64,000 nucleotides of DNA from Flaccisagitta enflata. Lineage: Eukaryota > Chaetognatha > Sagittoidea > Aphragmophora. Below the pieces are notes generated by a model, which was not told the origin of the DNA, searched no databases, and saw only the letters and a program-made list of their open reading frames with translations. Numbering within the stretch: position 1 is the stretch's first letter; the number at the start of each line of letters is the position of its first letter. The translations under genes were made by a program, and so were the position numbers. Where the stretch lies: positions 5,952,001 through 6,016,000 of the forward strand of contig OZ231128.1 in assembly GCA_965153355.1 (NCBI GenBank), written 5' to 3'. This document shows, in pieces, positions 27,830 to 39,500 of this stretch.

Positions 27830-30800
27830 ATGGCGGATGTGCTGTCCCTCGTCCGTCAATTCAACGTCAACAAAAAGCCCATCGACGTACGGGACAATTT
27901 AGTTTATTTCGACGAGTTCGTTTGGCCTAAAAATGTCAAAACTAACTACATCGTTTGGGGTACGGGCAAGGATAACGCCCCCAAAGAGTATTACACGTTG
28001 GAGTGCATTCTGTATTTCCTGCAAAATGTGGACTTGGTGCATCCGGTGTACGTGCGACAGGCGGCGTCGTCTAACGTGCCGGTCGTCCGTCGTCCTGACA
28101 GAAAAGACTTGTTGGCGTATCTCAAAGGAGAAACGGCCACTTCGGGTGCCATCGACAAAAGCGCGCCTCTGGAGATCGCCATGCAAAGGCCCATGCAGGT
28201 GAGACAATGCTGGGGTGTTTTGCATACGACCGTGTATGTTGGCGCCTGAGGGCTTTTTATCCCCCCCATGTGTGAAAACGTGTGTTGCATTGTAGTTTCC
28301 TGTGTTTCTCCAACACGCTTTCTTTTCCTCTTTTTGTCCTCGACGATCAGTTTACGTCGAGGACTATAACATAGCCTTGATCGTGTAGTAAGCCGTTTGT
28401 TGTCGTCGTCGTGTCAACCCTTAAAAACTTGAGAACCACAACTCAGATGCTGATGAAACTTGGTCAGTGTTATTTTTAGAGCATTACTAACCTGTGTACC
28501 AACTTTCAACAACATTCATAAATATTTAATACCTTTTGCCTATTATTTTTGTAGTAACATTAATTCCTGGACTTGTGCAATTTACATAGGGGAAGGGTAG
28601 TAAAGGTTCACCAATGTTGTTCAAACTTGTTGTGAAGGTTTATTGCATCAATTAAAGCTCCCCCGCAAGATTTCAGATAATTCTGAGTATTGGTTTAGAA
28701 GATATAAGGCTATTTTGCTAGTAATATTAATTCCTGGACTTGTGCAATTTACATAGGGGAATGGTAGTAAAGGTTCACCAATGTTGTTCAAACTTCTTGT
28801 GAAGGTTCATTGCATCAATTTAAGCTCCCCTGCAAGATTTCAGTCAATTCTGAGCATTGGTTAAGAAAATATTAGGGTATTTATGATGTATCTAGTAACA
28901 TTATTTCTTGGACTTAAAAATTTTTTTTAAGAATTTTTTTTTTTAATTTTTTTTTTTAATTTTTTTTTAATTTTTTTTAATTTTTTTTTTTAAATTTTTT
29001 TTGGAAAAAAAAATTTTTTTTTGAAAAATTTTTTTTTGAAAAAAAATTTTTTTGAAAAAAATTTTTTTTGAAAAATTTTTTTTTATGAAACAATTTTTTT
29101 TTTGAAAACATTTTTTTCTTTTGAAAAAAATTTTTTTTTTTTTGAAATTTTTTTTTTTTTTTTTACTTTAAGGTATGCAATTGGTAGCCGGGTCAGACTG
29201 AGTAGCCGGGTCAGACTGAGTAGCCGGGTCAGACTGAGTAGCCGGGTCAGACTGAGTAGCCGGGTCAGACTGAGTAGCCGGGTCAGACTGAGTAGCCGGG
29301 TCAGACTGAGTAGCCGGGTCAGACTGAGTAGCCGGGTCAGACTGAGTAGCCGGGTCAGACTGAGTAGCCGGGTCAGACTGAGTAGCCTGGTCAGACTGAG
29401 TAGCCTGGTCAGACTGAGTAGCCTGGTCAGACTGAGTAGCCGGGTCAGACTGAGTAGCCGGGTCAGACTGAGTAGCCGGGTCGGACACCAAATAGACTAC
29501 AGTCGAGGACTGTTGTTTTTAAGCTTTTTTTTTCTTGTTTCTCTAATTTCTATTATTATCATCTCCCATTTTTATCACTATTTTTCCAAAATACTACTCT
29601 TTTACGACTTTCGTAGAAAAGATGCAATATGAAACCACAGGCTATATATTCGAGCAGGTCTTGAGCGGGTACATATCAACTCATATTACAAGAACGTCAA
29701 ATACAATTCATTAGAGACTTCGTCTTTGTCTTTGTCTTTTCTTTATCCCTCTTCCTCGGAATGGTAGACATTGTCACTACCACGCGCTTCGTGTGTCAAC
29801 AACCTCGAAAGGAAAGAGGAAACTGGGACTAGCAAATTGAATAGACATATATCAATCCCCGCGCGTCCTGTAAAATGAGAATTTATAGAATATCTTCCAG
29901 AACTGCTAATTTCGCTCAGTCCACCTGTAAAAGGAGAAAGTCCCCAAATTGTAGATCTGAAAGAAAGCAACGTTATCGTATAATCCCATAAATGTTTGAT
30001 TAGCCACATGAATCACTACCTTTAGATATGATCCTAAGACGAGAAGTCCGTAACATCCCGAATCAAGTGAAGAACGATTAAACGAAATTTGATAGTCTTT
30101 TCCTCTAAGACGATTAACTGCCCGTCGTGCACCAGCGGAACCGCAGTTGACCGCCCACGACACTCCAGCGGGACCTCAGTCGACCGCCCACAAAATCCAG
30201 CGGAACCTAAGTTGACCGCCCACTAACTCCAGCGGAACTTTTGTCGACCGTCCACAACTCAAGTGACGGGACTATGGGTTGACCGCCTAAATAAACATAT
30301 TTACATGAGAATTAATTAATTAGTATCAATCCAAAGCCTCTGACGGCTGGAAACAATCAAGTCGAAGCACCAACAAGGCGTTGGTCTTGACGACTTCAAG
30401 AGAGGTGCAGATCAGTTGAAGCACCAACAAGGCATTGGTCTTGACAACTTCAAACCGTAATATATTAGTCGAAGCACCAACAAGTCATTGGTCTTGACGA
30501 CCTTATTCAGGAGAACAGATTTTATTTTTCTAAACTTCTTGAGAGTTCTAATCTTCTCTCGACCGGAACTTCAACATAATGAGCCAGGGATCTCTGATCT
30601 TTCCAACGACCCGTGGTCATCAACTCAAAAGGAGTGCTATTACTTGCAAGCTCTGTGGCTCCACCACTTCGACAGCTATGAAAACCGAACAACTTTGGGT
30701 CGATCCCTTGTCCTTCCAACAGACGTTTCAAAATTGCTCTATACGTGTTGTAAGATAGAATCTCGTTTCTCACTTTACATCCTTCTGTGCTAGATATTAA

Positions 30801-33800
30801 TGGTCCAAACAGAAAATGATTCTGTCCTAGTCTCAGTCCCGAGACTTGTAAGTATCGTTCCAACAGAGCCAGAGTCCTTCCTTTTGCCAGCCATGAAACT
30901 TTCCCATTTCTTAGTGCATCCGTTTTGGAAGATATAATCACTACCTTTAGATTGTCTCCCTCTTTGAACAAATGTGAGCAACAGAGATGGCTTACTTCGT
31001 CATGCCTAAGTAATAATTGGAATGCCAGGGAAACAATTAAGGCATCTCTTAACTCTTTCAAAGGCGATGTCTCTTGGACACTGTCTAAGATTTTGTCTAT
31101 GATTTCTTTTGAAAGTGGCAGCTTCTGATTTCTCATGGGTTTAATTGCTCTTTGTGCGCTTTCAAACACCCTCTTAACCACTTTATCATCTAATGGATCA
31201 TTGTAAGAATTTATCCCGGGCACGAAATTGTGAGCCCACTTCATGGCGTTGTATGCCATTTTCACCGCGCCCACTGAGGCGCCTGATTCTTTAAGATATG
31301 ACATATAAGCACAGGCCGAGACCGCGTCGATCGGCAACTCCAATTGGAAACTGCTCAGAATGCGATATTCAAAAAATTTACGCAGAGCATAACAATAATT
31401 CTTAACAGTCCCAGATTTCCGAGCTTCCCAAATCGCATCCACCACCATAGGACATGAAGAAAAGTCGCCTTCCCAGCAGGATTGAGACTGAAGAACCTGT
31501 ATGTGAATTAGGAGCAGTCTATGTAAAGTGCCATCACTTGTGATGTGAAATATCCCGCACCTAAGAGGCTGTTCTCATTTCTCCCTTTTATCAACACTCT
31601 GCTCCCGGCCACCACCATGAAGTCTTGAATGAACTTCTGAAAAGTATTCAGTAGCATCGGCCAGTAATAGGCCGACTTCCATAACGGGACTACTAAAACG
31701 CCCTTTGCTCTGCAGACCAGCAAATGATTTAAACATCTTCCCGCCACTGCTACTGGTGGCACTAATAAGCAACACTCATTCGCCCAGTCAAACGTGAATG
31801 CATTTACCCCTGCTGAACCTGGGGTATGAAAGAGAGAGTAGAATTTCTTGACCTTGAAATTATAGTAATTTGCAAAACAATCCACCGTGAAGGGGCCCCA
31901 CTTCTTATCAATTATCGAGAAAAAATCGTCCGAGAGACCCCAGTCGTCCGTGTCTAGGTCAGCAGGAAGACGAGATAATTGATCGGCCTCTTTATTCTGA
32001 TCTCTAGGGATCCAATGGACATTCAACGTGATTCCGTTAACCTTGCAAATATCATGAATTGCTAAAGCCAGCGCATGGCAGTCAGTCTTCATGCTACCAT
32101 TCTCCACTATAGACACCGCTGACTTGTTGTCAACTTTGAAATTTACCACTTTGCTCTTTAACTTGTCTTTTAACGCTGTCAAGGAGAAATGAATGTTTTC
32201 TAACTCTCTCCATGTCGAATGTGCTTCTCTTTCTTCTTCTGTGAAAAGCCGAGCTGCGCTTATCCTCGATTCCACTATGAAGCTCCCACATCCAGACGCT
32301 GATGCGTCTCCTTCCAAGTACACGTCCACTGGAGGCTCCTCCCTTCTGCAGGACCGGCAGTTGAGCGCTACCACATTATCTCTCCAGAAAACCATCTCTT
32401 TCACCATCATAGGCGTCAGGGTAACTATGGCGTCGTAAGAACCTGCTCTAGCTACCGTCATTTGGGAAAACCTAGTCCGCAGTCTCGTCAAACTGCCGAT
32501 GACAGGCCCCAGTGAGATTACCTGACCAATGAAAGACGCCAAACGTCGAACTGAAAATTCGGTTTCTGCTAGGAGTTCGCCCACTGTCTTCTTCAGTTTC
32601 TCCAAGCGTGTGTCTGACGGTTAATTTATGAAGGAAAATGAAGTGTTTCACAATACTTTTTGCATCATTATCAGGACAATAATGAAGCTGGAATGCTTTT
32701 AGTGGACAAATTGTCTCTAAGGATACTTGGTGTATACATTTTTATCTTACTCTGACTAAAAATGCAATTTGAACCTTGCGATTCACATAAAAACAAACAA
32801 GAAAATCATGATTTTTATTGATTTTCTGCTTACACTTTTTTTCATTTTCTGCGGTTGAAATTCTAAGAAAGCCAAATGCAGGGAAATTTTGCATTTTGAT
32901 AAACATAGTTCTCTCTGTAATCGATTTGGGAAGAGAACTATGTTCTTTGTTTTTTCATTTTTTCATTTCCTATGCAAATTTAGAATTTCAACCAGCCCCC
33001 TGTCAGTGACCAAAAATAAAATAAGTACAAATTTTCAAAGTAATTTTTTTGGTAACATTGGCTAAAATTGGTCCTTTTGCTGAATCAATGCAAATTTTTC
33101 TTTTAAATATTATATCTGAGCCATCTCAATCATCTTTATTCACTTATTTTTGCATTTTCATTTATACATTTTTTTCTATTTTGATCTTCTTTGAAACATA
33201 AATGTTGCCTTCGGAGGGAAGCCGTCGTCTGTAATTTTCAATGTGAGATTCTCCGCGTCCCAGACCATACCTAACCACTCAACCACTCTCCTTGGTGTCC
33301 AGAAGCTCTTCTTTATGGACCAGACTACACCACAGTTAAGTAAGTCTGACCTTACATGCCGACTAAACCGCTTAGCCCTGTCAAAATCTGTGTCAAAAAC
33401 CCAACCGTCATCCAAGTAGATGCAAGACGGAATTGCTAGGGATCTCCAATGCTTGACCAACACGCGAAAAATCTTTGTAAACAGCCACGGCATGTCCACC
33501 AAACCGAGGAGTCCAACTAAGAATTGGCAGTATGTGAGACGTCCATCAAGAATCAATTTGAAACCTAGATACTTCCGGAAATCTTGGTGGATTTTGACAT
33601 GATGGTAACCATCTTTGTAATCGAAGACAAAAATCCAGCCTTTCTCTTTAAAGAAATTTAAGGCTACTTTGTAATCGTCTAATTTGAACTTGGGAGCCAC
33701 AATGTAATCGTTGAGAATGCCACAGTCTAACACCAGTCGATTCTTCTTGGGTTGAATGACTACATGTAAAGGAAGCACGCAGTAAGGCTTTTCATCCACC

Positions 33801-36499
33801 ACTTCCACCTTCCCTAACTTAATTAAATTTTTCACCTCCTTTACTGCCCATTCTTGATGCTTGTAGAATGACCCATTATTTTTTCTTTCCAGCGGAGGGA
33901 CGAAGGACTTAAATTTTGAGAAATGACCATGACGCAAAACATTGACTATAAAAGGGGGGGCCCCAATTGACTCAAAAAATTCTACTGATTCGGGTCTGCT
34001 CAGTCGCCCCGCCACATTGCACTCTTCCACTTTTTCTAGTACACTTTCGTCCAAAATATTGCACCTGTTATTGCTAACCTTAAACACGTCTGAAAATTTG
34101 GATTTGATTTCGTCCGTAATCTTACTTCTTTGCTCCTCCGCCACGTCCCCTTGGACACAAGACTTACTATTGTCTATTATTGTCGACCGCGTTGTTGTAC
34201 TGCGGGACTGGTGCCACTGCACCCCCATTCTGGTTGTAGTTGACTCGACGCGGGTGTCCGCGGAGGTTACGCATCGGACAACCGGCATCGTTGGCGTAAT
34301 GGGTATTTGACCCACATGAGAAGCAACTGCCTCGTGCCTTCCCGGAGCTACTTTGGCCACTGTATCAAAATGCCAAAAATTTTATCATTAATACTGAAAG
34401 ATTGTGTCAAACAGGGCGGGAGGGTGGGCAGGCTATTGCAGGAATCTAAGTGAAGAGTTGTTTATGTACGCGTCAGAGAATGCGAAAACATCTTTTCTCA
34501 CTCTATCCGTAAAAGATCCATATTTTTCCAAAATACTACTCTTTTACGACTTTCGTAGAAAAGATGCAATATGAAACCACAGGCTATATATTCGAGCAGG
34601 TCTAAGAATAAACAAAGTAAACATGACACGTGTGGCGACAAACTGACCGAAAATTGGAGCGAAAAGAACTCCGTGCATCGCCCCTCCCACGCCGGCTGCG
34701 CGACGTCTCTGCGGCCTTCTTCGTCTCGTATTCCGTCGTCGCCGATTTCCATAGACGATCCAACTTAGCTTGATTAGCATCTGACGACTGCGCCATTCTT
34801 TCAAAGATCGTGGCTGCTCCCCAACCACCTGGCAACTGGTCTGCTCGTTCAATCACCTCCAGTCGAAGGTCCACGTGCTTCTGAAGTCGGTCGATCGCCG
34901 CTATCGCTGCGTCTTTGTCTCCTTCCAAAATCTTGAGCTTCGCCTCTTCCGCGTTAGCCTTTACTCTCGCAAAAGCTCGGTACTGCGCTTTCGCCCCGTC
35001 CGTAGAGAGTGTAGCGGCTTTGTTGAGGAGGGTGTTTGTGCGCTGTTCTAATTTCAGCTTACTGAATTCCTCCGACTGCTTGGTCCCAGGAACCACTCTT
35101 GCCAGGAACGACTCCATTTCTCCCTTTAAATTCTTTGTAACACGTTCTGCTATGCGTAGATCCCGGTCTTCCTCGTCCTTCGTACTGCTGTGAAAAGAGA
35201 CATGACGATCCACCGGCGATCGGCTTCTGTCTGCAGACGGAGATCTGTCATCCTGTCGCCCTTTCTTTCTTTTGTCATGGGAAAAACCTTTGCCGTTTGG
35301 ATCCCCGATGTGGATTTCGGAAATCGTTAGGCCAGTGGGAGCCCGACCGATCCCCGAAGTCGAGGCGCCCTTGTTCACCTCCTCGTCGGAAACTCGCTCG
35401 TTCCCATAGTAATCGTGAGTGTAATCTTCGTATTCGATGTCGTAAGGGCGAAATCCCATCTCGATTCTCTGCTCCGGTGAGAACTCCGACAAATCGAAAT
35501 CCGACTCGGAGTATTCGGTGTCTTGAGACATTTTGTCGCGTAAAAATTCCCCAGCAGAAAGAACAATGAAAAATTTAGAAAATTTTATTGCGATGAAAAA
35601 TAAAATTATTCGGAACAGCACCCGCTCAAGGCTATTGCAGGAATCTAAGTGAAGAGTTGTTTATGTACGCGTCAGAGAATGCGAAAACATCTTTTCTCAC
35701 TCTATCCGTAAAAGATCCAAATTATTACGATTATATAGCTGTTGTAATTGTTACAATCATTTTCTATCTGCATTATAATCATAACGATTATTAATGTTGT
35801 CATTTTTGTTATCATCCGTTCAAATGCTGAAAGAACCTATCACATGGGAATTTAAATACATGCATCATTTGACAAACTCATCTCTCTTTCCCCCCCCCCC
35901 CCCCCCGTACTTGGTACACAGTTACATTTCTAATATCTTCCTCATCGTCTTGTCCATGTTTTACCTTTCATCATCTTATCCATGTTTTTCTCCTTTCCTT
36001 TCTCCATATGCAGGTCAAGCGGGCCGCGGATGCGACTTTGAAGCAGGAGGTGAAGAAGCCTCGCATCGAGGAGGAGGCGTTGCAGAAAGAGCGAGAGCGG
36101 TTAGCGTCCAAACTCGACGCGCCCAAGGAATCTGCGCTGACCACGGATCAAATCAGCGGCGCCGGGAAATCCTCACTCGTCGAAGCCATGTCTGTCGAAA
36201 AGATCATCGCTATCAAGGTGCGCTGAAAAGGGATGATTTACTATCTAGGAAAACAGTTTGGAAACACTTCTGGTCGATGGTAAGTTTTGACCCTCATAAC
36301 TTATGTATTTGATTGTTTTTGGTTTTTGTCCGCGACGGAATATCATTCCGACGCGGACTATAATTCAAGGCGGGTGGGTGTCGTCGTCGTCGTCGTCGTT
36401 GTCGTCGTCGTTGTCGTAACGGATTTTAAAAAATGGATAACTTTTTGTCCGCGACGGAATATCATTCCGACGCGGACTATAATTCAAGGCGGGTGGGTG

Positions 36500-36531
<32 letters not shown>

Positions 36532-39500
36532 GTCGTTGTAACGGATTTTAAAAAATGGATAACTTTTTTATGCTTTGACCGATTTGGTTCATATTTGGTG
36601 GGAAGTTGTGCTAGGGTAAGGCGCTTTACATCCTATCCGATTTTTGTGATCCGACCAACCCAACCGGCCCAACCAGCCTATCGGCCTAAAAGTGAAAAAC
36701 ATGCATAACTTTGGCATTTTTCAACCGATTTGGTTGAAATTTGGTATGGAGTCTCTAAATGGAAGGCCTCAACATATGTATATGATTTATATGCATTTGA
36801 GCATGCTAACCGGCCAAACCGACCTACCACCCAACCAGCCAACCGGCCTAAAAGTGAAAAACTTGCGTAACTTTGTCATTTTTCAACTGATTTGGTTGAA
36901 ACTTGGTATGGAGTCTCTAAATGGAAGAACTCAACATATGCACACTATTTATCCTGTCAAACCAGCCTACCACCCAACCAGCCTACCAGCCTAAAAATGA
37001 AAAATGTGCATATCTTTGGCATTTTTCAACCGATTTTGTTGAAATTTGGTGTGGAGTCTCTAAATGGAAGGACTCAACATACATATGTGATTTATATGCA
37101 TTTGAGCATGCTAACCGGCCAAACCGACCTACCACCCAACCAGCCTACCTACCAAAAAGTAAAAACTTGCATAACTTTGTCATTTTTCAACCAATTTGGT
37201 TGAAACTTGGTATGGAGTCTCTAAATGGAAGAACTCAACATATGCACACTATTTATCCAAACCAGCCTACCACTCAACCAGCCTACCAGCCTAAAAGTGA
37301 AAATGTGCATATCTTTGGCTTTTCAACCAATTTCTGAAATTTGGTATGGAGTCTCTAAATGGAAGGACTCAGCACATGTATGTGATTTATTTATGTTTGA
37401 GCATGCCAACCAGCCAAACCCACCTACCACCCAACCAGCTTACCGGCCTAAAAGTTAAAAACTTGCATAAATTGGACATTTTTCAACCAATTTGGTTGAA
37501 ACTTGGTATGGAGTCTCTAAATGAAAGAACTCAACATATGCACACTATTTATCCAAACCAGTTTACCAACCAACCACCCTACTAGCCTAAAAGTGAAAAA
37601 TGTGCATAACTTTGCCATTTTTCATCGGATTTGCATGAAACTTTGTATGGAGGCTCTTAATGTAAAGAATTATAGTTTTAGCGAATTTACGAGGTTAGCG
37701 ATCTTTTGGTCATAGCGATCTTATGGAATTGGTGATCTATAACCCCCTTCCGTCGCGGACCCAGATACTGATCAGATTTTTTATGCTTTGACCGATTTGG
37801 TTCATATTTGGTGGGAAGTTGTGCTAGGGTAAGGCGCTTTACATCCTATCCGATTTTTGTGATCCGACCAACCCAACCGGCCCAACCAGCCTACCGGCCT
37901 AAAAGTGAAAAACGTGCATAACTTTGGCATTTTTCAACCGATTTGGCTGAAATTTGGTATGGAGTCTCTAAATGGAAGGCCTCAACATATGTATATGATT
38001 TATATGCATTTGAGCATGCTAACCGGCCAAACCGACCTACCACCCAACCAGCCAACCGGCCTAAAAGTGAAAAACTTGCGTAACTTTGTCATTTTTCAAC
38101 TGATTTGGTTGAAACTTGGTATGGAGTCTCTAAATGGAAGGACTCAGCATATGCAAACTATTTATCCTGTTAAACCAGCCTACCACCCAACCAGCCTACT
38201 GGCCTAAAAGTGAAAAACGTGCATAACTTTGGCATTTTTCAACTGATTTGGCTGAAATTTGGTATGGAGTCTCTAAATGGAAGGCCTCAACATATGTATA
38301 TGATTTATATGCATTTGAGCATGCTAACCGGCCAAACCGACCTACCACCCAACCAGCCAACCGGCCTAAAAGTGAAAAACTTGCGTAACTTTGTCATTTT
38401 TCAACTGATTTGGTTGAAACTTGGTATGGAGTCTCTAAATGGAAGGACTCAGCATATGCAAACTATTTATCCTGTTAAACCAGCCTACCACCCAACCAGC
38501 CTACTGGCCTAAAAATGAAAAACGTGCATAACTTTGGCGTTTTTCAACCGATTTGGTTGAAATTTGGTATGGAGTCTCTAAATGGAAGGACTCAACAAAT
38601 GTATGTGATTTATATGCATTTGAGCATGCTAACCGGCCAAACCGACCTACCACCCAACCAGCCAACCGGCACAAAAGTGAAAAACTTGCTTAACTTTGTC
38701 ATTTTTCAACTAATTTGGTTGAAACTTGGTATGGGGTCTCTAAATGGAAGAACTCAACATATGCGCACTATTTATCCTGTCAAACCAGCCTACCACCCAA
38801 CCAGCCTACCAACCAAAAGGTGATAAATGTGCATATCTTTGGCGTTTTTCAACCAATTTGGTTGAAATTTGGTATGGAGTCTCTAAATGGAAGGACTCAA
38901 CACATGTATGTGATTTATTTATGTTTGAGCATGCTAACCGGCCAAACCAACCTACCACCCAACCAGCTTACCGGCCTTAAAGTAAAAACTTACATAAATT
39001 TGACATTTTTCAACCAAATTGGTTGAAACATGGTATGGAGTCTCTAAATGGAAGAACTCAACATACGCACACTATTTATCTAAACCAGCCTACCACCCAA
39101 CCACCCTACTAGCCTAAAAGTGAAAAACGTGCATAACTTTGTCATTTTTCAACGGATTTGCATGAAACTTTGTATGGCGGCTCTAAATGTAAAGACTTAT
39201 AGTTTTGGCGAACTTACAGGGTTAGCGATCTTTTGGTCATAGCGATCTTACGGAATTGGTGATCTTTAACCCCCTTCCGTTGCGGACCCAGATACTGTTC
39301 AGATTTTTTATATTTATACTAACTAGAACAAAAGAGAAAAAACAATTTTCAGTCCAATTTAGGGACCGCGAGTTTGGTTTGTTCATTTTGTCTGCAAAAT
39401 TGGGCTACTTTTCTAATCTAACCAAAAATCCATGAGATTAGAAAACTACAGCTCAAGATCTAACCAGTGGCGCAATTAGTATGTTTCTATTAATTTTTGG

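Larger units (their letters stand above)
29579..35719 (-). mobile_element. PAT-like tyrosine-recombinase retrotransposon with split direct repeats
   Basis: The ends are split direct repeats. A1 (29579-29661) equals A2 (34521-34603), 83 bp. B1 (34430-34520) equals B2 (35629-35719), 91 bp. B1 and A2 abut. Coding is on the - strand: gag, reverse transcriptase, RNase H, a post-RNase H domain and a tyrosine recombinase. Terminal split repeats plus a recombinase instead of an integrase define the PAT/Ngaro side of the DIRS order. The element sits in CDC73 intron 1 and has no LTRs. Read in coding order the layout is B2 - gag 5' part - A2/B1 - gag 3' part, pol, recombinase - A1. No target-site duplication is expected for this class. 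Confidence 0.88.

Noticed and set aside
29186-29484. CRISPR-like regular array
   Set aside because: Units are contiguous with no unique spacers, and the DNA is eukaryotic; it is a minisatellite.
36700-39100. Series of ~100-residue + strand ORFs with repeated [16 protein letters not shown] text
   Set aside because: They are translations of the element T tandem array; starts and stops track the repeat units, with no promoter or splice logic.
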